Part shown: piece after piece, positions 45,890-58,300 of the stretch
Position numbering within the stretch: the first letter of the stretch is position 1
How the letters are laid out: every line of letters starts with the position of its first letter
Origin: Zasmidium citrigriseum
Taxonomy: Eukaryota; Ascomycota; Dothideomycetes; Mycosphaerellales; Mycosphaerellaceae
NCBI GenBank assembly: GCA_002786025.1
Contig: NHNW01000076.1
Location: 1 to 64,000, forward strand
Reading direction: 5' to 3'
Length of the DNA stretch: 64,000 nt
Translations under genes and position numbers: made by a program
The notes under the pieces: generated by a model
Database searches by the model: none
Told to the model about the DNA's origin: nothing
What the model saw: only the letters and a program-made list of their open reading frames with translations

Positions 45890-46600
45890 ATAAAGCCCTT
45901 CTATAATACTTTAAATTATACTCCTATACTAGCTCGCTCCTCGAAGTAGTATATCTAATTACTACTATAGTAGATAGGTAATAGGGATACCGTACTAACT
46001 TTTACTAGATAATAACTAACCGTAAGTTACTCTCGCGGGAGATTAAGTTCTCGAATACTCTAGCTAGTACTTCGAAGAGCTTATTCCTAATAGAGCCTAA
46101 GATACTTAAGCTCTAGTATAAGGACGATAAGCGCTATAAGTATTAGTAGTACTAGGTTAGTTATTCTATCTATCGTTTTACTTTAGCGGATACTAATATA
46201 ATATAGCTCGAGTATACGAAGGATCGTATTATAGACTACTACGATAGCGTCTACGAGGTTACTATCTACTATCGATTCGTTAAGGTCGCTAGTACGAAGG
46301 ATAACGCTAATCTCGAGTATCGCTATTAACTAGATAATATAGGGCGCTTCTCGCTAGAATAGTAGTACTTATATCTACCGATTACGAATAACTATACGGA
46401 GACGGATCTACCTAGAGAGGTATAGTACTAGGATAGACCGAATTACTACTTTATATTTCCTTTAGAGGCGTATAGATAGTAACCGCCTATAGTAGTTAGT
46501 CTATATACTCTAGTAAGGCGGCTAGAGGTAATAATCGTAAGATAGAAGTAGGCGTTTAATACTAATAATACTAATATAATATAATAGATAGAAAGCTAGT
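45890..46600 (+). pseudogene. Unrecognised ORF relic
   Basis: A plus-strand frame of about 230 codons with TAG/TAA interruptions. It contains coherent charged/hydrophobic alternation (for example YTKDRIIDYYDSVYEVTIYY near 46,210 and TETDLPREV near 46,400). No family recognised. It lies inside the proposed ~16 kb element. Confidence 0.35.
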
Positions 46601-47149
46601 ATATAGACGGATATAGGTATAGGTATAGGTATTAATTTAATAATATTCGAAGTTATACTTGTTTCTTAATTTTAGAGCTAGCCGCTAGCTAGTCTATATA
46701 CCTAGCGGTTAGCGTCTTACGCTAGGCGAGCTATATATATATATATACGATACGAAGATACTATACCTAAATCTAGAGGGAGTCGTATATTCCTTTATAA
46801 AGCTAAGCTAATACTACGTAGAAGAACGCTAGCCTCTATCGATATAATAGAAGCTAAAGACTAAGACTAAGGTACTACTAGATACGAGCGTATTCGATAC
46901 TAGTACTCTAAGAGGTACTTAATTGTTTTACGATATATAATATCTACTTTATAATAAAATTACTAGCCTCTATACTAATATCCGTTCTAATAGAAACCTT
47001 TTTTTATACCCTTCTTAAGCTTCTTAAGTATATAAACTATCTAGATAATAGTATATATAAGTTTTATAGTTAGTAGTTTATTTAAGAAGCGGCGGCCGCC
47101 CTAACGATAGATAGTAGACTATTCTAAGTATATAAGCCTTTACTACTAC

Positions 47150-47486
47150 TAGATAGTAGTAGATTTTAAGTATCTCGCTGTCCCTAAGGCTAGATAGTAG
47201 TAGATTTTAAGTATCTCGCCGTCCCTAAGGCTAGATAGTAGTAGATTTCGAGTATCTAACAGCTCTTAAGGGCTAGATAGTAGTAGATTTTAAGTATCTC
47301 GCCGTCCTTAAGGCTAGATAGTAGTAGATTTCGAGCTTCTAACTACTCCTAAAGGCTAGATAGTAGCTATTTTAGGTATTTAGAGCGCTCCTAGCTACTA
47401 GAAAGTAGCCCTTTTAGGCTTTCGGAGCTCTCCCTAAGGTAAGATAGTAGCTATTTTATAACTTTAAGACGCTCCTAGCTACTAGA
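47150..47486. repeat. Degenerate tandem repeat, unit about 41 bp
   Basis: About eight copies of AGATAGTAGTAGATTTTAAG followed by TATCTCGCCGTCCCTAAGGC. Early copies are near-identical, later copies diverged. Confidence 0.8.
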
Positions 47487-49784
47487 CTATATTATTATTA
47501 AGTCTAGTACCTCTAGCTAGCTTCCTACTCTCGTCTATACTACTAGAGCTTATTAAAGGCCTCTTATTAATAGCTAAACACCTATTCCTATTAATATTTA
47601 AGAGGTTCGACTAATTAGTAAATATCCGAATCGCGAGGATTTATTTATAAAGTAGTAGTACTATATCGTAAACGAATACCTATAATCTAGATATTACTCT
47701 AGTAATAGATTTACTATAGTTAGCGTATAGAAGTTAAGATTCGATTATTTAAGGGCTAGCTCTAAAAGAAAAGAATATTATTTACTAAGATAAGTAACTA
47801 AGACGAGCTAGTAATATATTTATATACTAAAAAGAAGAAGAAGACGCCGAGAATAGACTATCTACGGCTTATATAGGTAGTACTCCTAAACGTAGTAACT
47901 ATACTTCTTACTAGTAGCCTCTACTAAATAGTTAGTATACCTATTAGTATAGTAATACTTATAGGGCCCGCCTAGCTAGGTATAGCTAGTTACCTCTATA
48001 ATACGGCTAGTCTATAATATATTAGTATTCTATCTATCGACCGTTCTCGCTAGATATTATACCTTAGTATACTTATAAGTACGCTTCGGAGTCGTAAGAC
48101 TAAACTTATATAGTATAACCGACTACTACTAGTCTCTAGCTATCGGATAACGATATACGATAGTAGTAGAGCTATAAGGGCGACTAGGACTACGCTATAG
48201 TAGTACGGCGGCGGGAGTAGGTAGAGGTACTAGTACTATAGCGGTAGAGGGGACTACTAGTACTAGTACTAGAGCAGTAGTAGTAGTAGTAGTAGTAGTA
48301 GGTATATCGTCGTTATCGTTATTATCGATATCGACTCTACCGTCGAAGAAGAGAGGGCTAAATCTATATTAGTAGTAAGCTCTATACGAAGGATTACGAT
48401 ATAGAGTATACCTATTATTATTATTATTATTAATACTAGCTAAGAAGTTAGTAATATTATCGTTAAAGGAATTAACGAATACCGCGGCGGCGGCGGCGCG
48501 ACGCTAGTAGATATAGGCGACTATAGGCCTAATCGTTAGTATATTCTTCGAATCTATATTAGATCGAGAGGTATACTAAGGTATAGACCGACGAAACGAT
48601 AGAGGTAACGAGTACGTAGCTTATCTATAGCTAACTCGAGTAAGCGGTAGATAGCGGAAGTAAAGCTTTAATATATTAGTATATCGTTTACGAAGTATAG
48701 ACTACTACTATAAAGTAGATTTAAAGATATATAGGTACTACTTAGTAGCCTTAAGGCTAGGACGACGACTACTAAAGGTACTATTAAGGTAGGCGCTATA
48801 AGTAATACTACCGTCGAGGACGTCGTAGGTAGCGGAGAAGGTATTCTATCGATATATTAGTCTCCTACTCTCCCTTACTTATACTAATATCGATTAAGTA
48901 AGTACCTCGCTCTCTAGAAATATTAGAGGCTAGCTAAAGCGATAGTAAGCTATAGTAGGTAGGCGGAAGTAATATTATTATTATTAGTAGGTACGGTACG
49001 GTACGATTAATAGTATACTAACGATGTTTAGTATTATAAAAGGAAGAAGGAAAGTAGAGTTATACGAGCGAAAAGGTGCCTTTTTAATTTACTACCTACT
49101 ATTATTACTATTATCTTTATTTATATACTTACCTTTAATTTACTCCTAGCTATTATTTAATTACGAAGTAAGGGCCCTACTTTATAAGAGAACTAAAACG
49201 GGAAATCCTTACTTAGGTTATACCTAATAAGGGATAGCGTACTCTTAGACGGGTAGTATAAATAGCGATAATAGTAAGTATAATTATAGCTTCTATCTAA
49301 TTTACTCGTCGCTAGTAGGGTTAGTATACTCGATCTTCTATATCTACGCTAACGGTCGAATAGGATTCCTAATAGAATTCTTTTATAATACGAGTACCTT
49401 ACTTTATAAAAGAATAATAATAGGGATATAGTTTATCGAAGGTAGGAGGTAAAGTTAGGAGTATAGCTACTCCCGAGATACTAGTACTAGCTAGGTATTT
49501 TTTAACCTTACGTTATTATTTCGTATTTAATACTAAACCGAACGTTAATAATATAGTCTAAAGATACGTTCTATAAAGAAATAACGGCGTTAATTATAGT
49601 ATATAGCGAATTAATTAGGCGTATAAATATTAATATTCTAGTATAAGTTTTGTCCGATATAATAGGTAACGAACGATCTCCTCTCTAACCTTATCCTTCG
49701 CTAAATATTCTACTTACCTTATTACTTTATAGACCGTATCTACTAGTCTAATATATTAGGTTACCTCTAAGTCTATCCTATTAG

Positions 49785-49935
49785 CTACTAAGGAGGCTAC
49801 TAAGAAGGCTACTAAGAAGGCTACTAGGATAGAGGCTATTAAGATAGAGGCTATTAAGGAGGCTACTAAGGAGGCTACTATAGTAGAGGCTATTACGGAG
49901 GCTACTAAGGAGGCTACTAGGGCGGAGGCTATTAA
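49785..49935. repeat. 12-bp tandem repeat GCTACTAAGGAG
   Basis: About 13 units. Read on the plus strand it would give EATK-type repeats. It may be a former coding minisatellite. Confidence 0.8.
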
Positions 49936-50149
49936 GATAATAGGAAGGACGAGGTATTCGAACGCTTAGTACCCTTTATATTAGTTTCTATAGCTAGTAT
50001 ACTCGATCCTAGCTTAGGCTTAACTATAATATTAGTCTCCGCCTAAGTAGTAGTATCTAATAATGTTTTAGCGCTTACTTATCCTCTAGGTATTATTCCT
50101 TATATAGTATTAGCTCCTTAGCTAGCGTTAACTACTAGCTCTACTACCT

Positions 50150-51560
50150 CCTACTTAATTTTTAGAGATATACAATTAACGGCCTTCGACTTTAACTTTT
50201 TCTTCGCCTCTATAGTAAAGTTAACGTCCTTTAGCTAGGGAATTTCCTAAATCTCGGGGAGATTTCTAACCTCGCCGTCTTCGTCTAATCTTAGGCGACT
50301 AGCCTTAAGTTCCTCGCTAATAGTAGCTCCCCTTTTATCGAACCTACTACTATTAAGCTTATCCTTTCTCTACTTTAATAGTAAGGACCAAATAGGTATA
50401 TTCTAGTCTTAACTTAGTAGTTATAGCCGCTTCTAACTACTCTATTCGCTAATTAACTACGAAGGTCCTAAGGACTACTAGTCGTTATATTATATACCGT
50501 CTACTTCGATAGAGGGGTATATATTAGAGTTAAGGAGCTTAGATAGTTTCTATACTATATAGAAATCTTCTAATACTTAATCTTCTAGTACCTAATTATC
50601 TAGTAGATTAGTATCTAGCGGATTAGTATCTAGTAGTCTATACTATAGATTAGCGTCCTTTACCTCGGCTATAACTACCTACTCTATAGGCTAGGTAATT
50701 ATACTCGAGTATTAAAACTCCTACTATAGAGGGGATATCTACTTTAGTAGTAGTAGTAGCGCTATACTCTCTATAGCGGTCTAGAGATTATTCTTAGACC
50801 TAGCTATATTAATAAGGATAGCAATATTAATATTATACTCTAGCTTATTATTTATAATTTTATATCCTCGTATAAGCTCGAATAGTACTAGCTAGTAGTC
50901 TACTTTAAATAATATACTTAGCGATATCCTTTATAGTTAGTAGGTCTCTAGGTCGTTATCCTTCTACTTCTAGAATAAAAAGGATTGCTAGTAACCTTTA
51001 GCTATCTCCTATTTAAGGTTCTTCTCTCTATTACTATTATAGATATAGCTATATATCTAGTACTCGAGCGTCTCTAAGTACTATATTATAAGACTATTAT
51101 AGAGTTATTCCTATATTACTATTATAACCTATAGTAGTAATAACTCTACTAACTTAAGGTACTTAGTAACGTTAATATCTATCTATATATTATATATTAT
51201 TTCGACTATAATCTTAAACGCCTAGGCCGTAATCTAGATAGTTTTAATACCCTTCTTCGATTTCTTCGCTATAGGTAGAGGCTCTAAGGAGAAGGGCTCT
51301 ACTATATTACGCGACGACGACGCCTAGCTAGTACCTCCTAATAATAGTACTCGAGTAGAGGCTAATAACGCCTAGTTACTTAGTAGATTATCGCCTATAG
51401 AGCCTAATAGTTCGTAGGTAGTATTATTAATCTTACGAGTAGGGTTCTTCTTATATTTAGCGAGGACGTCGTTTACGCGGCTAGTTTAGCTATTAAGGTA
51501 TATAAACCTATAGGCTATAGTTATCGTTATCGCGATACTAGTCTCGCGCTTTATAGAAGA
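50150..51560 (-). pseudogene. Unrecognised long ORF relic
   Basis: A minus-strand frame of about 460 codons with TAG/TAA interruptions and no obvious frameshift. It begins near 51,560 with a segment containing TSRVNDVLAKYKKNPTRKI, continues with a Ser/Leu/Pro stretch, a helical middle (NREKNLK, RISLSILFKV) and a charged C-terminal part. No family recognised. It is transcribed in the same direction as the integrase relic next to it. Confidence 0.45.
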
Positions 51561-52264
51561 GGTTTCTCGTAGAGGCGATAATCGTAGAGGCGATAATCGT
51601 AATAGTATAGGTAATAATCGTAGGACGATATCTAGGTTCTCCGCTCTATATTTACTATAAACATTAATACTCTTATTATAGAGTACTATAGGTCTTATAC
51701 GTATATAGTATTTTATCTACGTTTTAGTAGATATAATATATAGTAGTAAGTAGGGGAGATATATTAATATTAAGATTTAAGAACGATCTACTTAGTAGAT
51801 ATCTATCGAATATATATACCTATCTATAACGGCTCGTTAGCTACTATAAATACTACGATCGTACGATCCCTTAGCTATAGGCCGTTACGGCGTAGTAGCT
51901 TAAACTCTTAGAGTCTACTACTAGTATTAAGGAATACCCTCGCCTAGTTATAGAGGTATTAATACGCGTATATATAAAGCTTCGTTAGACTACCCTTGCT
52001 ATTAGGCTCTCTACTATAGAAGATTATAGGAAAATTCGTATCCTTAAGCGTCTAGTTATACTAAGTAAGAGTCTCTTCTAGTAAGTAGGCTTTAAGATCT
52101 ACGAAAAAGTTAGTATACGAGGTTAAAGGCGGTAAAGAGTAGTAGCGGCGGCTCCTACGATATACTCGTAAGCTAGGTTAATCCTTCTAAGACTATATAA
52201 CGTATAGTTAGCTATAATAAGGCGGGGAAACGCTTTAATATTAGTAATAGCTATAACTATTAGT
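51561..52264. other. RIP-mutated spacer between two minus-strand relics
   Basis: No long frame and no motif supported. Short GTAGAGGCGATAATC direct repeats occur near 51,570-51,600. Confidence 0.35.
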
Positions 52265-52400
52265 TAGTAGCCTTATTAGACGAAACTCTTATACTCGTAA
52301 TTATAATAGACCTTAGCCGAGGCTACCTTATTAGACAAAACCCTTATACTTACGATTATAGACCTTAGTTAACGCTACCTTATTAGACGAAATATACTTA
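52265..52400. repeat. Three copies of TTATTAGACRAAAY motif
   Basis: At about 52,275, 52,325 and 52,380, spaced about 52 bp, same orientation as the left and internal arrays. Confidence 0.6.
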
Positions 52401-52436
52401 CTAAATATTTCTATACGGTTAACCTACTACTATAAG

Positions 52437-53699
52437 ATAGAGTTATCTATATCGAGGAGCTACCTATACTAGGTCGCGCCCTTTAACTCTAGATATCTAT
52501 ATAGTAACTCGGGTATACTATTTAGCGACTTTGTCTCGTAGTTATAAGAGCGAATCTTATACTTATTCTAGCTATCCATAAACTCTTAGATAGTATAATA
52601 GAGGATTAGTATATATATCGCTATCTAGGCGACTCTATATACCTTATTAGTACCCGAGTACTTATAGGTTTTAACTAAACGGTTCTAGTAGTTACGCTAT
52701 TAGTTAATTATAGCCTTTATACTCTTACCCTACTAATACTCGATCGTCTAGTTCCCTTTACTCGTTATATACTAGAAGTAGTTATTAAACTCGAGCTCCT
52801 TACCTAATATACGCTCTCGTAGATATAGATAAGCGTCCGTAAGTAATAGTGTCTTAATACCTTAGTTAGAGCGAACGATCCTTAGAAGGCGACTAGCTAC
52901 TCTAACGATAAGGACGTATTAATAGAATACTATAAACTTAGTCTTTACGAGGGTACTAACTAAGTACTAGATAATTCTCTAGGAATATACGTCGATATAG
53001 GTATATATAGTAACCCTAAAATACGGATATAGCTTATAGAAGGCGTTAATAGAGTATATATTATTAGGCCCTTCTACCTAAGGTCGGGTTAAGACTAGGC
53101 GATTACGCTTACCTAGGCGCTATAATTCGAATACCTTCTTTACTATTTCTCTAGCTAGTCGATATATTCGATCTCTATATATATATTAATTTAGTTTCTA
53201 CGGTAGGGGTAGATAAAGATACCTTCTAATAAAGTTCTATTTCCTATATAGAGTACTAGCGAGCTCTCTATACCCGATATCTTACTTTACTCCGTAACTA
53301 AGTATATACTCTAAAGCCTCGTTAATAGCCTAATTAACCTCTACCTAGCTATCCTTTAGGTACTAGTAGTATAAGCCTAGCTTATATCGTAACTATCGGA
53401 GCTACTATTTCGATATAGTAAAGCTATCGAGGCAGAGTATTCGAACTAACTCGTTATCGCTAACGTAGTAGTCCTAGAATATTTTAATTATCTAAACCTT
53501 AAGCCTATCTTCTACCTTATAAGCTCGCTCTCTTCTTAGGTATATTAAGAGATCCTATTATCGTAGACGCCGCTTAAGGGTTAAGAGGGATAGGTTAGTT
53601 ACGCTCTCGTTATAAAGATATTAGAGTATAGCCTTAACTATATAGCTAGCGTATAACCGTAGCTCGATTCGTACCCGCTACTAGAGAATATTAGTACGT
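52437..53699 (-). pseudogene. Integrase-core (DDE) transposase relic
   Basis: A minus-strand frame of about 420 codons holds together without frameshift. In order: a helical N-terminal region with a GYRELASTLYRK-like HTH segment; EGPNNIYSINAFYKL (53,043-53,051 for SIN); IYTYIDVYS; IVRSN*GIKTLLLTDA (about 52,857-52,875); then FNNYF*YITSKGN*TIEY and EFMDS*NKYKIR...IPELLYRYLE. This matches the stand-alone integrase-core transposases widespread in fungi and animals (PGPNFIWSIDG / AIDAYSR / VRSDRGTETVLLAEAH / TSxxNQRIESWW). The first catalytic Asp reads Asn, the second reads Asn and the Glu reads Lys. All three are TpG-to-TpA changes, so RIP destroyed the active site. It lies next to the right array, transcribed inward. 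Confidence 0.75.
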
Positions 53700-53812
53700 A
53701 GGCGTCCTCTTAGGCGAGGTATAGTAAACGCTACTTAGCTTCGTATAATAAGGTAATAGCTTAAAAGGGTAGCTCTTAATACTACTACTAGATTCGAGTT
53801 AGCTAATAGATT

Positions 53813-54590
53813 CGAGTTTTGTCTATTAAGGTAGCTAGATTTAAGCTCGCTAGAGTAATTAATCTTAGGCTTATAACTAATCTCGGGTTTCGTCTATTAA
53901 GGCGATAGTAGATAAGGCTCGTAATCTCGAGTTTTATCTATTATAGCGACTATAGGTAATAGCGACTATAATAAGATATTAGGTAGCTAGCTTCGAGCTC
54001 TCGAGTTTCGTCTATTATAAGGCAATTTAGGTAGCTAGCTTCGAGCTCGTAATCTCGAGTTTCGTCTATTATAAGGTAGTTTAGGTAGTAGTTTAAGTAG
54101 CTAGCTTTAAGCTCGTAATCTCGAGTTTTATCTATTATAAAGTAGTTTAAGTAGCTAGCTTCGAGCTCTCGAGTTTCGTCTATTATAAGGTAGTTTAGGT
54201 AGTAGTTTAAGTAGCTAGCTTCGAGCTCTCGAGTTTTGTCTATTATAAGGTAGTTTAGGTAACTAGCTTCGAGCTCTTAAGTTTTATCTATTATAAGGTA
54301 GTTTAGATAGTAGTTTAGGTAGCTAGCTTTAAGCTCTCGAGTTTCGTCCGTTATAAGGTAGTTTAGGCGGCTAGCTTCGAGCTCGTAATCTCGAGTTTCG
54401 TCTATTAAGGTAATATAGTAGCTTTAAGTTTCGTCTATTAAAATAGCTATAATATCTAGGTTTAGGCTTACTATAGTTTACTACTTACTACTATAGCTCT
54501 CGAGTTTCGTCCGTTATAGCGGCTACGTTTAAGATACTAGCTACTAGATTTAAGCTCCCTAGCGTGTTCGAGTTTCGTCTAATAAGGCGG
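53813..54590. repeat. Array of GTTTYGTCYRTTA motif (right), inverted to the left array
   Basis: About fourteen copies of CTCGAGTTTCGTCTATTA(TAAGG), at about 53,813, 53,888, 53,931, 54,000, 54,055, 54,122, 54,172, 54,232, 54,281, 54,340, 54,392, 54,427, 54,503 and 54,570. Spacers share GTAGTTTAGGTAGCTAGCTT and GAGCTC words. Orientation is opposite to the arrays at 39 and 44-45 kb. Confidence 0.8.
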
Positions 54591-54710
54591 CGGTAATAAA
54601 GAGGTTTTAGAGAAAGTAGATAATAGACTAAGTAGGAAGGTAGACATACCGTTCTATAGGGTAACTAATTAGTAGAGAGACTAAGGATAGGAAGCACGAG
54701 AGCTATAAGA

Positions 54711-54768
54711 ACCATTAGATCCATTAGATCCATTAATACTATCAATACCATTAGATCTGTTAGAACCA
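54711..54768. repeat. CCATTAGAT 9-bp minisatellite (right) at block edge
   Basis: About six units, inverted relative to 38,790-38,880 and still carrying CA dinucleotides. Immediately after it the sequence has normal composition. Confidence 0.7.
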
Positions 54769-54770
54769 TG

Positions 54771-55346
54771 AATTTTGACACAAACTTAAGTGCAGGCTAC
54801 TGCCCTTCTTCTGCGAGCGCGTGCGTGCCTGTGAGACTGCGAGGATCGCGGAGAAAATTCAGGTACCTCTGTACTTGCATTGGCCTTCTACCCCAACTCC
54901 AGGGCAATCGGTTGGGGAAGGAGGAAGCACTACATGTGCTAGTCCTTCGTATTCTTTTGCTGCCTTTTCTCGCCCATTCCATCATCGTTTGCACGGCATA
55001 CCCGAGGTCTCACTCTATTACTGCTGCTATTGTCTTTCTGACGCTCGTTCCCGCCGTTCGCTCAGAGACCGTCTCGTCACTCTGCACTGAAACGCCCGCG
55101 GCGGCTGCTGGCCTATCGACCACCTCTTCCTCTTCTTCATTGTTCCCTTCTTTGTTGCTCTTTTTAGTTTCTTCAGTCTTCTGCATCACTGTCGCTACGG
55201 TCGAGACAGACTCACGGCCACGCGGTGTCTGAGTCTGGGGTGGTGAGCATTTCTTTGTGCCCGCCGAGGGGCTTCTTAAAGATTCTTCCCGCCGGGCTTT
55301 GATATCACGATAATTGCTGCGACTGGACACGAGCAACACCGACACG
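54771..55346. other. Promoter and leader of CSC1-like gene
   Basis: CT-rich leader-like sequence. A 154-codon frame at 54,768-55,232 has no homologue that I can recognise and begins inside the repeat edge, so it is not called. Confidence 0.5.
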
Positions 55347-58300
55347 ATGGGGCTGAGCCCTGAAGATGCCATTGTGGTGCGCGACGAGGGTACAGATCAG
55401 CTTCTGAACGCCTTGCAGGATCCTTTCAAGTCACAGGTACAAGCATTGAGCAGAATCTCCTTTGCACGCATGTGCTGACTGTTTTCCACAGACACAATCA
55501 GATGCAACAATCGCTTCCCTCGCCTTCTCGCTCGGTCTCGCTGCCGCGATAGCTCTCCTGTTCTGTTTTCTTCGGCCATACAATAACGTCGTATACGCCC
55601 CGCGAGCCAAATACGCCGACAGCAAGCATGCGCCTCCCCCAGTTAACAAAGGCCTCTTTGGCTGGATTCCGCCAATCCTTCGCACGAAAGAGCAAGATCT
55701 GGTCGAAAGAGTTGGATTGGATGCCGCAGTCTTCATGCGAGTGTGTCGAATGCTGAGGAACATCTTTTCGATTGTGGCTGTACTCGGATGTGGCATCCTC
55801 ATACCGATCAACCTCATCACAACCAATGGCCAGAAGAATCCGCCTCCGGAAGATGTCAGATGGTTCTCGAGAATGACGCCTCAGTACATGCCCTTCGGCT
55901 CCCGGGTCTTCTGGGCATATGTTTTTCTGGCGTACGTCTTTGATGGAATCATCATGTTCTTCCTTTGGATAAATTACCGGGCAATCGTGAAGCTGAGAAG
56001 AGATTACTTCAACAGTGCAGACTACCAACGCAGTTTGCATGCTCGAACTTTGCTCGTCACAGATGTCCCAAAAGAGCTGCGCTCAGACGAAGGGCTTTCG
56101 AGGATAACGGACGAGGTCAAGGCAACCCACGACATGCCACGCACTGCAATTGCTCGCAATGTCAAGGACTTGCCAGAGCTTGTGGAAGAGCATGAGAAGG
56201 CAGTCAGAGAATTGGAAGAGCACTTGGCAAAATACTTGAAGAATCCCGATCGGCTTCCCGCAAATCGACCGACCTGCAAGCCGCACAAGAGCGATAAGTC
56301 CTACGGGAGCTATCCAAAGGGATCAAAGGTGGACGCTATTGAATACTTGACCGGCCGCATCAAGGAATTGGAGATCGAAATCCGCGAAGTGCGGGAGACC
56401 GTCGACAAACGCAATGCCCTGTCTTATGGATTCGCCAGCTATCAGAGCATTCCCGTAGCGCACAGTGTTGCATACGAAGCACGCAAGAAAGTCCCGCATG
56501 GGACTATCATCAAGCTCGCGCCCAAGCCCAACGATCTGGTGTGGAAGAATTTGGGCATGTCGAAAAAGCAAAGGAGCCGTCAGAACTTCGTCAACAGAAT
56601 ATGGATCGCACTCCTCACTTTGTTGTGGATTGTGCCCAACATGCTCATTGCAGTCTTCCTCGCCAACTTGAGCAACCTCGCGGATATATGGCCTGCCTTC
56701 AAGACCGAATACTACCGCCATAATGTGTGGTGGGCCATCGTCCAGGGTGTCTTCGCTCCAGCCTTGACGACTGCCTTCTACTTCTACCTTCCGGCCATCT
56801 TTCGAAGACTCTGTATCAACGCGGGAGATGTCACCAAGACCAGCAGAGAGCGCCATGTGGCGAGGAGTCTGTACAACTTCTTCTGCTTTAACAACTTCGT
56901 AGTGTTCTCACTATTCGGATCAGTAGCGTCGCTGGTCGCGACAGCGATTGGCGGAGCGAAATGGGAAGACATCGCGATCTTGAGGACCCTCCTTTATGGC
57001 CTCTGCGGAGTCGGAACGTACTGGATCTCTTGGATGCTGCAGCGAAACCTTGGTGCAGCTGTCGACCTCAGTCAACTTTTCACTCTGATTTGGGGCTCGT
57101 TCTCGAGGCGATTCCTTTCGCCAACGGTAAGTCATAACGCGCGAACTCATGCACTCCTCGTCTCTGACATCTGTCGCAGCCTCGACGGTTGATTGAACTC
57201 TCTGCTCCGCAACCCTTCGACTATGCTGGATACTACAACTACTTCCTCTTTTACTCCACGGTTGCCATGTCGATCGCCATGGTCCAGCCCCTGGTCCTGG
57301 CTGTCACTGCGCTCTACTTTTGGATGGATTCCTTCATGAAGAAATATCTAATCCTCTATGTGTTCATCACGAAGTACGAGTCCGGTGGAATGTTCTGGCG
57401 TTCCGTATTCAACCGGATTCTTGTCTTGAGCCTGCTCGGCAATGTGGTCACTGCGTTGGTCATTGCGGCGGTCGGCCAAAACGGCAACGACAATCTCAAT
57501 TGGTCATTGCTTGCTGCAATGATCCCTCTCCCATTCCTCATTGCCGGCTTCAAGTGGTACTGCGCGAAGACGTTCGATGATGAGATTCATTACTATCAGA
57601 AAGGCCAAGCAATCGGTGACGAAAATGTGGCCGGTGAAGAGGGCAAGAAGAGGCGCAAGGGCGACCGCGTTGCCACTCGCTTTGGCCACCCTGTGCTGTA
57701 CAAGCCTCTGATGACGCCAATGGTGGCTTCCAAATCGCAGCATTTGCTAAAGACCATCTACACGGGCCGAACTTCTATGGAACATGATGGAGCAACTTTC
57801 GCTGGCTACAGCGACGTCTACATGGACAGCATGGACCAGCAGCGCCCCGGAAAGACTGCAGGAGGAACGACGTCAGCGCCACAGAATTGGGAAATTGTCA
57901 ACGAACACGAGATGGACTTTGAGCATTATAAGAATCGACCTGAGTTTCGTGACGAAGCTGGCGGCGATGGCGAGTTGTACGGTCATGCGCACGACATGAT
58001 ACGGCCAGGCACGCCTAGTAGCGTCACAACAGGGTTCACCAGACAAGGCACTTTCGAATCGAACTACAGCGGCCACGATCGAAGTGCCAGTGGATCACGA
58101 GATCCTTACTCGCGCAGCCGCAGCGAGTCTCGAGACTCAGAACGCAAGGGTGCGGATGGCGGTATGGTGTACCCAGCAGGCTACCACCAGACACCTTCAA
58201 ACTTGCGTGAGCAGTCGCCAGCGGGCAGCGACCATGGCTTCACTCGACCAAGCCATCTCGCACGACAAGAGAGCCGTGACGGCCTCACGTCGACCGCAGC

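Larger units (their letters stand above)
35165..54770. repeat. RIP-mutated repeat block 2
   Basis: Nearly 20 kb with almost no CA or TG dinucleotides, TpA excess and retained CpG, even more extreme than block 1. It contains nested or adjacent element relics, satellite-like arrays and microsatellites, described separately. The right edge at about 54,770 is sharp: CA/TG reappear within the CCATTAGAT-type minisatellite. Stretches not covered by another entry (35,165-36,129, 43,976-44,379, 47,487-49,784) show no frame or motif that I can support. Confidence 0.9.

Noticed and set aside
53813..54590. CRISPR-like array because of regularly spaced repeats
   Set aside because: Spacers are themselves related repeats, units are degenerate, there are no cas genes, and the DNA is fungal.
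54768..55232. 154-codon plus-strand ORF next to the block edge
   Set aside because: It starts within the minisatellite edge, is low complexity and Ser-rich, overlaps the leader of the channel gene, and has no recognisable domain.
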